From: Actinotalea solisilvae
Lineage (GTDB): Bacteria > Actinomycetota > Actinomycetes > Actinomycetales > Cellulomonadaceae
DNA: 64,000 bases
Reading direction: 5' to 3'
Assembly (NCBI RefSeq): GCF_016464425.1
Contig: NZ_JADDKQ010000001.1
Coordinates: 434,001 to 498,000 of the forward strand
The position numbers and the translations under genes are program-made. The notes under the pieces were generated by a model. The model was given only the letters and a program-made list of their open reading frames with translations, had not been told where the DNA came from and ran no database searches. Below are positions 19,339 through 29,272 of the stretch, one piece after another (the first letter of the stretch is position 1; each line of letters begins with the position of its first letter).

Positions 19339-20205
19339 TCAGGCCCGCTCGTCCGTGCCGTGCTCGCCGGTCGGACGGCCGTCGTGCGCGGCGTCGGTCT
19401 CGAGTCCCGTCGTCGACGGCTCCCCGGGCGTGGGCCGCTGCGTGAGCTCGTGCGCGGCGTCGTCGCCCGGCCCGGATCCCTCGGCGGCGCCGGCCCGCCC
19501 GTCCCCGCCCGCTGCCCGTCCGAGGAGCTCGGCGAGCAGCGGCGCGTGCAGCCGCCGGAACGCGCGCCGCGGGCGTGTCCGGTCGAGCACCGCGACCTCG
19601 AGCTGCTGCGGCGCGAGGGTCCGGTCCTCGCCGTCGGCGACCGTGCCCAGCACGCGGACCGCGAGCCCGACCACCTCGGCGAGGTCCATGCCCGGTCGCC
19701 AGCTCTCCTCGACGGCGCGCGACAGGCTCTCGGCCTGCCCGCCCATGACCACGTGCCCGTGCTCGTCCGCGACGGACCCGTCGTAGCTGAGCCGGTAGAT
19801 CTGGTCCGTGTCGGGCGAGCGGCCGACCTCGGCCACGACGAGCTCGACCTCGAGCGGCTTGGACTCGGTCGTGAAGACCGTGCCGAGCGTCTGGGCGTAG
19901 GCGTTGGCGAGGCCCCGCGCGTTGACGTCGGTGCGGTCGTAGGAGTAGCCGCGCAGGTCGGCGTACCGGACGCCCGCCACGCGCAGGTTCTCGAACTCGT
20001 TGTACTTGCCGACCGCGGCGAACGCGATCCGGTCGTAGATCTCGGAGATCTTGTGCAGCGCGCGCGACGGGTTCTCGGTCGCGAACGCGATCCCGTCGTC
20101 GTACTGGAGGACGACGACCGACCGGCCGCGCGCGATGCCCTTGCGCGCGTAGTCGGCCCGGTCCTTCATCAGCTGCTCGGGCGAGACGTAGAACGGCATG
20201 CTCAT
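19339..20205 (-). CDS. prcA: 20S proteasome alpha subunit
   Basis: Forms the outer gating rings of the actinobacterial 20S proteasome. The N-terminal gate region [23 protein letters not shown] and the fold motifs are typical. The 288-residue length exceeds the usual approx. 250; the last 60 or so residues are a Gly/Ala/Asp-rich tail ([15 protein letters not shown] onward) with no visible fold. ATG at 20205 overlaps the prcB stop as ATGA. Confidence 0.95.
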   Translation of the reverse strand: MSMPFYVSPEQLMKDRADYARKGIARGRSVVVLQYDDGIAFATENPSRALHKISEIYDRIAFAAVGKYNEFENLRVAGVRYADLRGYSYDRTDVNARGLANAYAQTLGTVFTTESKPLEVELVVAEVGRSPDTDQIYRLSYDGSVADEHGHVVMGGQAESLSRAVEESWRPGMDLAEVVGLAVRVLGTVADGEDRTLAPQQLEVAVLDRTRPRRAFRRLHAPLLAELLGRAAGGDGRAGAAEGSGPGDDAAHELTQRPTPGEPSTTGLETDAAHDGRPTGEHGTDERA

Positions 20206-21032
20206 CGGGCTGCTCCCCCGTGGTCCTCGGCGCGGCGCAGACCCTCGATCTGGGTCACGACGTCGGACAGCGCGTGGTCGTCGACCCGCTGGTAGCCCGC
20301 GGCGCTCACGACCGCGACGACGGGCCAGATGCGGCGCGTCGCGTCGGGGCCGCCCGTGGCGGAGTCGTCGTCGGCGGCGTCGACGAGCGCGTGCACGGCC
20401 GTGCGGACGGCGTCGCCCGCGTTCATGCCGGGCCACCACAGCTTCTTGAGCGAGCCGCGCGCGAACGTCGAGCCCGAGCCGACGGCGTGGAACTCCGTCT
20501 CCTCGTAGCGCCCGCCCGTGACGTCGAACGAGAAGATGCGGCCGCGGTCCCGCTGCAGGTCGAACCCGCCGAAGAGCGGGACGACCGCGAGACCCTGCAT
20601 CGCGAGGCCGAGGCTGCCCCGGACCATGGTCGCGAGGCGGTTGGCCTTGCCGTCGAGCGACAGCAGCGTGCCCTCGATCTTCTCGTAGTGCTCGAGCTCG
20701 AGCTGGAACAGCCGGACGAGCTCGAGCGCGAGGCCGGCCGTGCCGGCGATGCCGATCGCGGAGTACTCGTCCGCGGGGAAGACCTTCTCGATGTGCCGCG
20801 AGGCGATCATCGAGCCGGCGGTCGCCCGGCGGTCACCCGCCATGACGATGCCGCCGTCGTACGTCAGGGCGACGATCGTCGTCGCGTGCGGTGCCTGCGG
20901 CACCTCACCTGAGGGCAGCGTGCGCCCGTGCGGGAGCAGCGACGGGTCGTGCGAGGCGAGGAAGTCGAGGAACGAGGACGTGCCGGGCGTCGTGAAGGAC
21001 CGCGGGAGGCGGCCGGTGAGGTCCTGGCTCAT
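20202..21032 (-). CDS. prcB: 20S proteasome beta subunit
   Basis: Catalytic subunit made as a proprotein. The propeptide is about 50 residues; autocleavage before Thr51 in [15 protein letters not shown] would expose the nucleophile. [19 protein letters not shown] holds the supporting residues (the catalytic Lys of the family lies in the following strand). 276 residues. Start ATG lies 6 bases after the pup stop and overlaps prcA at its end, the standard pup-prcB-prcA order. Confidence 0.96.
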   Translation of the reverse strand: MSQDLTGRLPRSFTTPGTSSFLDFLASHDPSLLPHGRTLPSGEVPQAPHATTIVALTYDGGIVMAGDRRATAGSMIASRHIEKVFPADEYSAIGIAGTAGLALELVRLFQLELEHYEKIEGTLLSLDGKANRLATMVRGSLGLAMQGLAVVPLFGGFDLQRDRGRIFSFDVTGGRYEETEFHAVGSGSTFARGSLKKLWWPGMNAGDAVRTAVHALVDAADDDSATGGPDATRRIWPVVAVVSAAGYQRVDDHALSDVVTQIEGLRRAEDHGGAAR

Positions 21033-21038
21033 CGAGGG

Positions 21039-21233
21039 TCACTGACCGCCCTTCTGCACGAACCCGCGCACGAAGGACTCCGCGTTGGACTCCAGCACCT
21101 CGTCGATCTCCTCGAGCAGCGCGTCGACCTCGGCGTCGCGGGCCTGGGCGGCCGGGGCGGCGGGCGCCGGCTCCGGGAGGTCCGCGGGCTCCTCGTCGCG
21201 ACGGTCGTGCCGCTGCTGGTCCTGACCGGCCAT
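21039..21233 (-). CDS. pup: prokaryotic ubiquitin-like protein Pup
   Basis: 64-residue disordered Glu/Asp/Ala/Pro-rich protein with the conserved C-terminal half (VDALLEEIDEVLESNAESFVRGFVQKGGQ region) ending in GGQ. The terminal Gln must be deamidated by Dop before PafA ligation. ATG at 21233 with GGGAGG upstream. A TAGGAT promoter box lies about 73 bases upstream. Confidence 0.97.
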   Translation of the reverse strand: MAGQDQQRHDRRDEEPADLPEPAPAAPAAQARDAEVDALLEEIDEVLESNAESFVRGFVQKGGQ

Positions 21234-21305
21234 GGTGACCTCCCGGTGCTGCGTCGTGCGAGCGGCCGCTGCCGGCCGCTGCGGGCAAGGTCGCCGCGCT
21301 CCTCG

Positions 21306-21311
21306 ATCCTA
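21306..21311 (-). promoter_or_regulatory. candidate -10 box (TAGGAT) for pup-prcBA-pafA
   Basis: TAGGAT on the minus strand in the 204-bp dop-pup gap, the largest gap in the proteasome block. It would give pup, which is needed in excess, its own transcript. No clear -35 consensus is visible. The rest of the gap shows only GC-rich short repeats. Confidence 0.45.
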
Positions 21312-21437
21312 GGCGGGAGTGATCGACGGGGGCAGGTCGTCCCACCGCGTGTCCGCCCACAGCGCACCGCCCGCCCGCACGGCGGCGGGCGCGGTGGCGG
21401 GCGCCGCGGGTCGCCCGGCGGTCGACGCCCCGTCGCC

Positions 21438-23111
21438 TCAGGGGCCCGCGAGCCGCTCGACGAGCTCGCCGGCGTCCGCGCAGCCGTCGAGCAGCGCGGC
21501 CACGTGCGCGGCCGTGCCCCGGTGCGGGTCGCGCAGCGGGATGCGGCGCAGGCTCGGCAGCGCCGGCACGTCGAGCACGACGGAGTCCCACGACGCGGCG
21601 CGGACCTGGTCCCCGAAGCGGCGCACGACCGTCCCGCGGAAGTAGGCGCGCGTGTCCCGCGGCGGGTCCGTCACCGCCGCCTCGGCGTCGCCCTCGGGCA
21701 CGAGCCGCTCGACCGCGCCCGCGGCGAGCAGCCGGTGGTACAGGCCGCGCTCCGGACGCACGTCCGACCACTGGATGTCCATCGCGGCGAGACGCGGGTG
21801 GTCCCAGGCCAGGCGGTCGCGCGAGCGCATGCCCTCGAGGAGACGCAGCTTGGCGACCCACTCGACCTCGCGGGCGCACAGCGCCGGGTCCCGGGCGAGC
21901 CGGTCCAGGACCGATCCCCACCGGTCGAGCACGGCCGCCGTCGCCTCATCGGGCTCGTCGCCCGAGGCGCCCAGGGCCGCCCGGACGGCGTCGAGGTAGG
22001 CGCGCTGGACCTCGAGCGCGGTCAGGCGCCGGCCGTCGGCGAGCTCGAGGCGCCGGCTCAGCGTGAGGTCGCGGCTCACCTCCTGCACGGCGCCCACGGG
22101 GTCGCTCAGGCGCAGCCCGACCAGGGCGTCGACGAGGTCGGCGTGCGCCTCGGCGTGCTCCGCGAGCCAGAGCACGAGCGACGTCGTGCCGAGGCGCAGG
22201 TAGGTCGCGACCTCGAGCAGCGTCGCGTCGCCGATGATGAGGTGGAGCCGCCGCCAGCGCGTCCGGTCGGCGTGCGGCTCGTCGCGCGTGTTGACGATGG
22301 GCCGCCGCAGCGTCGTCTCGAGGCCCACCTCGGCCTCGATGTAGTCCGCGCGCTGCGAGAGCTGGAAGCCCGCCTGCTGCCCGGCCTGGCCGAGCCCGAC
22401 GCGCCCGGCGCCCGTGAACACCTGCCGCGTGACCAGGAAGGGCGTGAGCAGCGCCACGAGGTCCTCGAACGGCACCGACCGGTCCACGAGGTAGTTCTCG
22501 TGCGTCCCGTAGGACGCGCCCTTCCCGTCGACGTTGTTCTTGTACAGGACGACGTCGGGCATCGCCGGGTTGGCCGTGAGCAGCCGGACCGCGCGGAGCA
22601 TGACGTGCTCGCCGGCCTTGTCCCAGCGCACCGCGTCGAGCGGCGTGGTGACCTCGGGCGAGGAGTACTCGGGGTGCGCGTGGTCCACGTAGAGGCGCGC
22701 GCCGTTGGTGAGGATCGTCGTGGCGGCGCCCGGGTCCTCGTACTCCTCGACCGCGGGGCGGTCGACGGCGGCGGCGTCCAGGCCGCCCTCGGCCGGGCGG
22801 TCGCCCGTGCCGTCGTCGCCCGCGGCGCCCGGGGCTCGCGACGCGGGACCCGCCGGGGCGGCGTGGTCCGGGTCGTCCGTGAGCAGCGACGGGTGCGCGG
22901 CGGCGCGCTGGAGCCGGAAGCCGCGCGCGTCGGCGAGCGGGTCCTCGTCCGCGTAGTCCCAGCGGGCGCGCGGGCCGTGGCCGTCCCGCGTCGCCCACGT
23001 GGCGTACGCGGCCACGACGTGGCTCGAGAGCAGCATCGGGTTGGCGAGGGGCCGGCCCGGCTGGACGACGCCGTACTCGGTCTCGACCCCCATGACCCGA
23101 CGCACGCTCAC
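21438..23111 (-). CDS. dop: Pup deamidase/depupylase Dop
   Basis: Deamidates the C-terminal Gln of Pup and removes Pup from substrates. Paralogue of PafA: VMGVETEYGVVQPGRPLANPM, NGARLYVDHAHPEYSSPE with the catalytic Asp, YKNNVDGKGASYGTHENYL and [15 protein letters not shown] at 23111 is six bases after TACCCT, indicating a leaderless start; GTG 23105 is two codons later and also plausible. At 557 residues it is longer than the usual approx. 500, mainly from an Ala/Gly/Asp-rich insertion at about residues 80-125 in the loop preceding the catalytic strand. Confidence 0.95.
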   Translation of the reverse strand: MSVRRVMGVETEYGVVQPGRPLANPMLLSSHVVAAYATWATRDGHGPRARWDYADEDPLADARGFRLQRAAAHPSLLTDDPDHAAPAGPASRAPGAAGDDGTGDRPAEGGLDAAAVDRPAVEEYEDPGAATTILTNGARLYVDHAHPEYSSPEVTTPLDAVRWDKAGEHVMLRAVRLLTANPAMPDVVLYKNNVDGKGASYGTHENYLVDRSVPFEDLVALLTPFLVTRQVFTGAGRVGLGQAGQQAGFQLSQRADYIEAEVGLETTLRRPIVNTRDEPHADRTRWRRLHLIIGDATLLEVATYLRLGTTSLVLWLAEHAEAHADLVDALVGLRLSDPVGAVQEVSRDLTLSRRLELADGRRLTALEVQRAYLDAVRAALGASGDEPDEATAAVLDRWGSVLDRLARDPALCAREVEWVAKLRLLEGMRSRDRLAWDHPRLAAMDIQWSDVRPERGLYHRLLAAGAVERLVPEGDAEAAVTDPPRDTRAYFRGTVVRRFGDQVRAASWDSVVLDVPALPSLRRIPLRDPHRGTAAHVAALLDGCADAGELVERLAGP

Positions 23112-23153
23112 CCGGTCAGGGTAGTGGCCGGGCCCCACCGCTCCGGCGCCGGG

Positions 23154-24923
23154 TCAGAGGTACTGGCCGGTCGGGGTGAGCGTCTCGATGGTGCGGCCGC
23201 TCTCCTTGCCGCTCTTGCCCTGGACGATCGTGCGGATGAAGACGATGCGCTCGCCCTTCTTGCCGGAGATCCGCGCCCAGTCGTCCGGGTTGGTCGTGTT
23301 CGGCAGGTCCTCGTTCTCCTTGAACTCGTCGACGCACGCCGTGAGCAGGTGCTCGACGCGGATGCCGCGCGTGCCGGTGGCGAGGAAGTCCTTGATCGCG
23401 GCCTTCTTCGCGCGGTCGACGACGTTCTGGATCATCGCTCCCGAGCTGAAGTCCTTGAAGAACAGGACCTCCTTGTCGCCCGAGGCGTAGGTGACCTCGA
23501 GGAACTCGTTCTCGGGCGACTCGGCGTACATGCGCTCCACCGCCGACTGGATCATCGCGTCGACCGTCGCGCGGGTGTCCCCCGCGTGCTCGGCCAGGTC
23601 GTCGGGGTGCAGCGGCAGGCCGCCGGTGAGGTACTTGGCGAAGATCTCGCGCGCCGCCTCGGCGTCGGGACGCTCGATCTTGATCTTCACGTCGAGGCGG
23701 CCGGGGCGCAGGATCGCGGGGTCGATCATGTCCTCGCGGTTCGAGGCGCCGATGACGATGACGTTGTCCAGCCGCTCGACGCCGTCGATCTCGCTGAGCA
23801 GCTGCGGCACGATCGTCGTCTCGACGTCGCTCGAGACGCCCGTGCCGCGCGTGCGGAACAGCGACTCCATCTCGTCGAAGAAGACGACGACGGGGTTGCC
23901 CTGCGACGCCTTCTCGCGGGCCCGGGCGAAGATCAGGCGGATGTGCCGCTCCGTCTCGCCCACGTACTTGTTGAGGAGCTCGGGACCCTTGACGTTGAGG
24001 AAGTAGCTCTTCGCGGGCGTGCCGTCGGTGCTGCGGCCGCGCGTGTCGGCGAGCGAGCGCGCGACGGCCTTGGCGATGAGCGTCTTGCCGCACCCGGGCG
24101 GGCCGTACAGCAGCACGCCCTTGGGCGGGCGCAGGCCGTGCTCGCGGAACAGGTCGGGGTGCAGGAACGGCAGCTCGACGGCGTCGCGGATCTGCTCGAT
24201 CTGCGGTCCCAGACCGCCGATGTCGGCGTAGTCGATGTCGGGGACCTCCTCGAGCACGAGCTCCTCGACCTCGGAGCGCGGGATCCGCTCGAACACGAAG
24301 CCCGTGCGCGTCTCGACCGTGAGCGCGTCGCCGACCCGCACCGTGTCCTCGAGCAGCTGCCCGGCCAGGCGCACGACGCGCTCCTCGTCGGCCCGCCCGA
24401 CGACGAGCGCGCGGTCCTGACCCAGCAGCTCCTTGACCGTGACGATCTCGCCCACGGCCTCGTAGCGCCCCGCCTCGACGACGGTGAGTGCCTCGTTGAG
24501 CTTGACCTCCTGGCCGGGGCGCAGGGCGGCGACGTCGACCGACGGTGACGTCTGGACCTGCATCTTGCGCCCCGAGGAGATGATCTCCACCGAGCCGTCC
24601 TCCCGTGCCGCGAGGAATGTCGCGAACGTGGCGGGCGGCTTGCCGAGGTCCTCGAGCTGCTGCTGGAGCTCGACGATCCGGTCGCGGGCCTGCCGCAGGG
24701 CGTCCGCCAGGCGCTCGTTCTTCGCCGCGAGCAGCGCCGCCTGCCGCGCGTCCGGCGCGTGGGGTGCCGACGACGACGCGTGGAACGGCGACGCCGAGCG
24801 CGCCGGGGCGTCCTGGGCGGTGCGTTCGGGGAGGGCACCGCCGACCGGCGTCGCGTCGTGACGGCCCGCGGCCGCCTCGTCCGTGCTGTGCCGCGCGGGC
24901 GCGCGGTCCGGTCCGTCGGTCAT
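23154..24923 (-). CDS. mpa: proteasome-activating AAA ATPase Mpa/ARC
   Basis: Hexameric unfoldase that binds Pup and feeds pupylated proteins into the 20S core. 589 residues: disordered N-terminus (1-57), coiled coil that recruits Pup (about 58-95), tandem OB domains, AAA domain with Walker A GPPGCGKT (274-281) and Walker [11 protein letters not shown], and a C-terminal GQYL tail that docks in the alpha ring. ATG at 24923 has GGGAGG; a TAGGGT box about 35 bases upstream is a plausible promoter. The disordered N-terminus is longer than in M. tuberculosis Mpa. Confidence 0.96.
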   Translation of the reverse strand: MTDGPDRAPARHSTDEAAAGRHDATPVGGALPERTAQDAPARSASPFHASSSAPHAPDARQAALLAAKNERLADALRQARDRIVELQQQLEDLGKPPATFATFLAAREDGSVEIISSGRKMQVQTSPSVDVAALRPGQEVKLNEALTVVEAGRYEAVGEIVTVKELLGQDRALVVGRADEERVVRLAGQLLEDTVRVGDALTVETRTGFVFERIPRSEVEELVLEEVPDIDYADIGGLGPQIEQIRDAVELPFLHPDLFREHGLRPPKGVLLYGPPGCGKTLIAKAVARSLADTRGRSTDGTPAKSYFLNVKGPELLNKYVGETERHIRLIFARAREKASQGNPVVVFFDEMESLFRTRGTGVSSDVETTIVPQLLSEIDGVERLDNVIVIGASNREDMIDPAILRPGRLDVKIKIERPDAEAAREIFAKYLTGGLPLHPDDLAEHAGDTRATVDAMIQSAVERMYAESPENEFLEVTYASGDKEVLFFKDFSSGAMIQNVVDRAKKAAIKDFLATGTRGIRVEHLLTACVDEFKENEDLPNTTNPDDWARISGKKGERIVFIRTIVQGKSGKESGRTIETLTPTGQYL

Positions 24924-25039
24924 GGTGCCTCCCGCAGGCGCTCGGCGTGCTCCTCCGACCCTAGGCCGAGGTCGCCGCGCCGCGCAGGGACGTCCAGCCC
25001 GTGTCGCTCAGGGCGAACACGGCGCTGCGCCGTCGGCGC

Positions 25040-26131
25040 TCAGCCCTCGCGGTCCGCGTCGTCGGGGCCGGCCGCGCCCCGGCCCGCGTCGGAGCCGGCG
25101 TCCGGCAGCGGGGCCGCGCCGAGGTCGCGGCGCACGCGCCGCACCTTCTTGTCCGAGATGGCGCGCTCGCCCAGGTCCTCGGGCGTCCACTCCTCCTCCT
25201 GCGCGGCGTAGCCCTTCGACGGGCGCCGCCGGCGCACCGGCGCGGCGATCCCGCCCGCCATGCGCCGCGTGGTGAGCAGGAACCCGGTGTGCCCGACCAT
25301 CCGGTGCTCGGGGCGCACGGCGAGGCCCTCGAGGTGCCAGCCGCGCACCATCGACTCCCACGCCTGCGGCTCGGTGAAGCGGCCGTCGTCGCGCAGGTCC
25401 TCGGCGAGGCGCGAGAGCTGCGTGGTCGTCGCGACGTAGGCCACGAGCACCCCGCCGGGAGCCAGCGCGTCGGCGACCGCGTCGACGTTCTCCCAGGGCG
25501 CGAGCATGTCGAGCACCACGCGGTCCACGCTCCCCGCGGGCGCCGTGCGCGGCAGGACGTCGCTGAGGTCGCCGACCGTGAGCGACCACGCCGGGTGCGG
25601 TGCCCCGAAGAAGCCCTCCACGTTGGCCCGCGCGATCGCCGCGAAGTCCTCGCGCCGCTCGATCGAGTGCAGACGGCCGCTGTCGCCGACCGCGCGCAGC
25701 AGCGACATGGTCAGCGCGCCGGAACCGACGCCCGCCTCGACGACGGTCGCGCCGGGGTAGATGTCGGCCATGGCGACGACCTGCCCCGCGTCCTTGGGGT
25801 AGACGACGGCGGCGCCGCGCGGCATCGACAGGACGTAGTCGGACAGCAGCGGGCGCAGCGCGAGGTACTCGACCCCGCCCGTCGAGGTGACGACCGATCC
25901 CTCGGGCGCGCCGATGAGCGCGTCGTGGCGGAAGTACCCCTTGTGGGTGTGGAAGGTGGCGTCCGGCGCGAGCGTGATCGTGTGCAGCCGGCCGCGCGGG
26001 TCGGTGAGCTGGACCCGGTCCCCGACCCGGAGCGGCCCGCGCCGCACGTCGGCGCCCGTGGGCCGCGCGGGGACGCCCTGCTCGGACTGCTGGGCCTGCT
26101 CGGACGCGTCGGACTGCTCGGGCTCGGTCAC
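25040..26131 (-). CDS. trmI: tRNA (adenine-58-N1)-methyltransferase TrmI
   Basis: SAM-dependent enzyme making m1A58 in the T-loop of tRNA. The 363-residue product has the TrmI N-terminal beta domain (THKGYFRHDALIG), the SAM motif VVEAGVGSGALT, the motif VDRVVLDMLAPWE, and a basic C-terminal tail. GTG at 26131 is eight bases after TAGACT, so probably leaderless; that box overlaps the stop codon of the upstream protease gene. Located before mpa, as in mycobacteria. Confidence 0.93.
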   Translation of the reverse strand: MTEPEQSDASEQAQQSEQGVPARPTGADVRRGPLRVGDRVQLTDPRGRLHTITLAPDATFHTHKGYFRHDALIGAPEGSVVTSTGGVEYLALRPLLSDYVLSMPRGAAVVYPKDAGQVVAMADIYPGATVVEAGVGSGALTMSLLRAVGDSGRLHSIERREDFAAIARANVEGFFGAPHPAWSLTVGDLSDVLPRTAPAGSVDRVVLDMLAPWENVDAVADALAPGGVLVAYVATTTQLSRLAEDLRDDGRFTEPQAWESMVRGWHLEGLAVRPEHRMVGHTGFLLTTRRMAGGIAAPVRRRRPSKGYAAQEEEWTPEDLGERAISDKKVRRVRRDLGAAPLPDAGSDAGRGAAGPDDADREG

Positions 26132-26142
26132 GGTGCGTGAGT

Positions 26143-27324
26143 CTAGGCGCCGGGCGGCGGCGGGCCGGCCGGGCCCGTCGGGGCGTCCGGCCGGAGAGCG
26201 GCGACGACGTCGCGCGCGTGCAGCAGGCCGAGCACCGCGCCGTCCTCGACGAGCACGAGCACCGGCGACGCCGCCGCGCCCTCGGCGACCGCGCGGAGCG
26301 CGTCGGCGCCCGCGAGGCGCGCGTCGACCACGCACCCCGCCGGCAGCGCGCGGGCGACCGCCCCGAGCGGCGTCGTGGCGCGCAGCGACGCCGGGACGCG
26401 CCCGGCCGCCGCGCGGTCGACGACGGCGACCGGCTCCCAGCCCGCGTCGAGCAGCACGACGTCGACGTCGTCGCCCAGCGCGTCGAGGTCGGCGAGCGCG
26501 TCGTCGGCCGGCACGCCCACCGCGGGCACGGCGAGCCGTCGCAGGTCGAGCGCCGCGACGCGCCGCGCGGACCGGCCCGCGCGCAGCGACGCCCCGGCGG
26601 CCGTCCAGAGGAACGCCGCGCCGATGGCGGCCCAGACGACGACGACGAGGTCCGGCCGCGCCCCCGCGAGGAGCGGGCGCACGACGAGGACGAGCGGCAC
26701 GAGGACCGCGAGCACCCGCCCGCCCCACGCGCTCGCGACCGTCCCCCGCACCCGGTCCCCCGTCGCGCCCCAGACCGCGGCCGCGAGCACCTTGCCGCCG
26801 TCGAGCGGCGCGGCCGGCAGGAGGTTCATCGCCCCGGTCGCGCCGTTGACCACGGCGACGGCGAGCAGCGACCACCGCGCGATCCCGCCCGGCGCCGCGG
26901 CTGCCGCGGCCGCCCACGCGAGGCCGCCGAGCACGAGGCTCACGGCGGGTCCGGCGAGCGCGACGAGCGCCGTCGTGCCGGGGCGCAGCGCACGCTCGTC
27001 GAGCGCCACGCGCGCTCCCCATGCGGTGATCGTCACGCGCTCGACGGCGACGCCCGCGCGGCGCGCCACGACCGCGTGCGCGATCTCGTGCGCGAGCACG
27101 GACCCGACGACGGCGACGCCGACGAGGGACGCCGCGAGCAGCAGTGCGCCGAGCGGCGCGAGCACCTGCCCGGCGAGCAGTCGCAGCACGACGAGCACCA
27201 CGACGACGAGGGTCGCGCCCGCCCAGGGGCTCACGACGAGCGGGGCGCCCGCGACCCGGCCGAGCGGGCGCGCCGGACCGCCCGGGCGCGGGCTCGTCGC
27301 GGGCGTGCGGTCGGCGGGATCCAC
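26143..27324 (-). CDS. M50 (site-2) zinc metalloprotease with CBS domains
   Basis: 393-residue intramembrane protease: HEIAH zinc motif at residues 79-83 in a membrane helix, second metal motif NLLPAAPLDGGK (LDGG 174-177), and C-terminal CBS-type sequence (about 275-375; VVLLDAGWEPVAVVDRAA, VLVLVEDGAVLGLLHARDV). CBS domains in this subfamily probably sense nucleotides. GTG at 27324 follows TAGGGT by six bases (leaderless). Divergent from the RecB-type nuclease. Substrate unknown. Confidence 0.9.
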   Translation of the reverse strand: MDPADRTPATSPRPGGPARPLGRVAGAPLVVSPWAGATLVVVVLVVLRLLAGQVLAPLGALLLAASLVGVAVVGSVLAHEIAHAVVARRAGVAVERVTITAWGARVALDERALRPGTTALVALAGPAVSLVLGGLAWAAAAAAAPGGIARWSLLAVAVVNGATGAMNLLPAAPLDGGKVLAAAVWGATGDRVRGTVASAWGGRVLAVLVPLVLVVRPLLAGARPDLVVVVWAAIGAAFLWTAAGASLRAGRSARRVAALDLRRLAVPAVGVPADDALADLDALGDDVDVVLLDAGWEPVAVVDRAAAGRVPASLRATTPLGAVARALPAGCVVDARLAGADALRAVAEGAAASPVLVLVEDGAVLGLLHARDVVAALRPDAPTGPAGPPPPGA

Positions 27325-27410
27325 ACGCGCACCCTAGGCGGCCGCGTCGCCGGCAGCCGCCCGCGGGTCGCACCGGCGGTCGTGTCGGGGGCACGACGTA
27401 CCCTGCTCGC
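27325..27410. promoter_or_regulatory. divergent leaderless promoters for the M50 protease and RecB-type nuclease
   Basis: Minus strand: TAGGGT (27331-27336) six bases before GTG 27324. Plus strand: TACCCT (27399-27404) six bases before GTG 27411. Neither start has a ribosome-binding site, so both messages probably begin at the start codon. Confidence 0.6.
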
Positions 27411-28328
27411 GTGCTGACCGACCCGGCCCTCGACGTCCCCCTCGAGCTCGCCCCCGACGACGCCCCCGACGGCCCGCCCCGGGCGGGCGACGCGGAGCCC
27501 CGCAGGCGGCGGCCCGGGCTGTCGCCCTCACGCGCCAACGACTACATGCAGTGCCCTCTGCTCTTCCGGTTCCGCGTCGTCGACCGGCTGCCCGAGCCCC
27601 CGAGCGCGGCCGCGGTCCGCGGGACGCTCGTCCACGCCGTGCTCGAGCGGCTGTTCGACGCCCCCGCGGGCCGCCGCACGCTCGACGCGGCGCGTGCCCT
27701 CCTGCCCGGGACGTGGGCCGCGGTCGTCGCCGACGCGCCGGAGTGCGCGGCGGTGCTGCCGGACCCGACGGACACGGCGGCGTGGTTCGACGAGGCGGGC
27801 GCGCTGCTCGAGCGCTACTTCACGCTCGAGGACCCGAACCGCCTCCAGCCGGCCGAGCGCGAGCTCGCGGTGTCGACCGAGCTCGAGGACGGCTTCGAGC
27901 TCCGCGGCATCATCGACCGCCTCGACGTCGCACCGAACGGCGCGATCCGGGTCGTCGACTACAAGACGGGCCGCTCGCCCAGGCCCGGCTTCGAGGGCGG
28001 CGCGCTCTTCCAGATGCGCTTCTACGCCCTCGTCCTGTCCCGCCTGCGGGGCACGGTGCCCGCGATGCTCCAGCTCGTCTACCTCGGCGACGGCACGCTG
28101 CTGCGGCACGTGCCGAGCGCCGCCGAGCTCGAGACCACCGAGCGGCGCATCCGGTCCGTGTGGGCGGGCATCCGCTCGTCGGCCGAGAGCGGCACGTGGG
28201 CACCGCGGCCGGGTCCGCTGTGCGGGTGGTGCAGCCACCAGGCGCTGTGCCCCTCGTTCGGCGGCACCCCGCCCGAGATCCCGGCCGGTGCGGTCGAGGT
28301 CGCGCTGGGCATCCGCCCCCCGGCCTGA
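27411..28328 (+). CDS. RecB-family PD-(D/E)XK nuclease with Fe-S cluster motif
   Basis: 305-residue nuclease of the Cas4/AddB-like RecB family. Catalytic motifs: RGTLVHAVLERL, FELRGIIDRLDV and VVDYKTGRSP (Asp and Lys of the nuclease core). Four cysteines arranged as in Fe-S-bound RecB nucleases: YMQCPLLFRF at the N-terminus and CGWCSHQALC near the C-terminus. GTG at 27411 is leaderless. The M. tuberculosis counterpart also lies by trmI and mpa; a DNA-repair role is inferred. Confidence 0.88.
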   Translation: MLTDPALDVPLELAPDDAPDGPPRAGDAEPRRRRPGLSPSRANDYMQCPLLFRFRVVDRLPEPPSAAAVRGTLVHAVLERLFDAPAGRRTLDAARALLPGTWAAVVADAPECAAVLPDPTDTAAWFDEAGALLERYFTLEDPNRLQPAERELAVSTELEDGFELRGIIDRLDVAPNGAIRVVDYKTGRSPRPGFEGGALFQMRFYALVLSRLRGTVPAMLQLVYLGDGTLLRHVPSAAELETTERRIRSVWAGIRSSAESGTWAPRPGPLCGWCSHQALCPSFGGTPPEIPAGAVEVALGIRPPA

Positions 28329-28381
28329 GCCGACGGTCTCCCCGCGGCTCCCGGGTCTCGGTCGCCCGGTCCGCGCCCGCC

Positions 28382-29128
28382 TCAGGCGGCGGGCGCCTCG
28401 AGCAGGTCGAGGACGTCGCCGCGGACGATCGCGCGGAGCTCGTCGAGGCCGACGCCGGCGAGCGTGCCGGCACGGCTGAGGCCGGGCTGCGCCTCCACGG
28501 GTGCGATGTGCTGGACACCGAGCGTCCGCGCGCCGGCGGCGAGCGCCGACGCGATGCCCGGAGGCGAGTCCTCGATCGCGACGCAGCGGGCGACGTCGAC
28601 GCCGAGCAGCTCGGCGGCGCGGAGGTACGGCTCAGGGTGCGGCTTGCCGTGCGTCACCTCGTCCCCGGTGACGACGACGTCGAACGTCCCGGGCGGCCCC
28701 TGGGTGAGGACGGCCTCGGCGAACTCGCGGTACGACATCGTCACGAGCGCGCACGGCACGCCGGCGTCGCGCAGCGCGGCGAGCAGCTCGAGCGCGCCGG
28801 GCTGCCAGGCGAGGTGCCGCCCGACCGCGTCGACCACCGACGCGACGAGCCGCTCCCCGATGACGTCGACGGGCAGGTCCACGCCGTGCGCCTGGAGGAT
28901 CGCGGCCGCCGGCAGCAGCGGCATCCCGATCATCTGGAGCGCGTCCTCGTGCGTCCAGACGCCGCCGAACTCCTCGACGAGCGACGCCTCGGCGGCCATC
29001 CAGGCCGGCTCGGTGTCCACGAGCGTGCCGTCCATGTCCCACAGCACGGCTGCCGGGAGGTCGGTCCCGGGGGCCGGGTCGACGGGACGGTCGGGCGCGA
29101 GCGGGAGGGAGGTCTCGGGGAGGGGCAC
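28382..29128 (-). CDS. HAD-superfamily phosphatase
   Basis: 248-residue HAD subfamily IA hydrolase with motif I LWDMDGTLVDTE (nucleophile Asp), motif II ALVTMSYREF, motif III HGKPHPEPYL and motif IV IEDSPPGI; a helical cap follows motif I. Likely a sugar-phosphate or phosphoglycolate-type phosphatase; substrate cannot be read. GTG at 29128 is preferred: TAGGAT lies seven bases upstream and the alternative ATG at 29137 falls inside that box. Confidence 0.88.
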   Translation of the reverse strand: MPLPETSLPLAPDRPVDPAPGTDLPAAVLWDMDGTLVDTEPAWMAAEASLVEEFGGVWTHEDALQMIGMPLLPAAAILQAHGVDLPVDVIGERLVASVVDAVGRHLAWQPGALELLAALRDAGVPCALVTMSYREFAEAVLTQGPPGTFDVVVTGDEVTHGKPHPEPYLRAAELLGVDVARCVAIEDSPPGIASALAAGARTLGVQHIAPVEAQPGLSRAGTLAGVGLDELRAIVRGDVLDLLEAPAA

Positions 29129-29272
29129 CTGACCCATCCTACGTCCGCGCCGGGGACGGCCCCGGGGCGCCGGGCGAGCCGGGGAGGCGTCCGTCGCCGG
29201 GACCTCCGGGCACTTCCGCCGGGTCGCGGCTGGGTGTTCAGTGGCCTCAGAGGGGCCGACCGAGGAGCGCCC

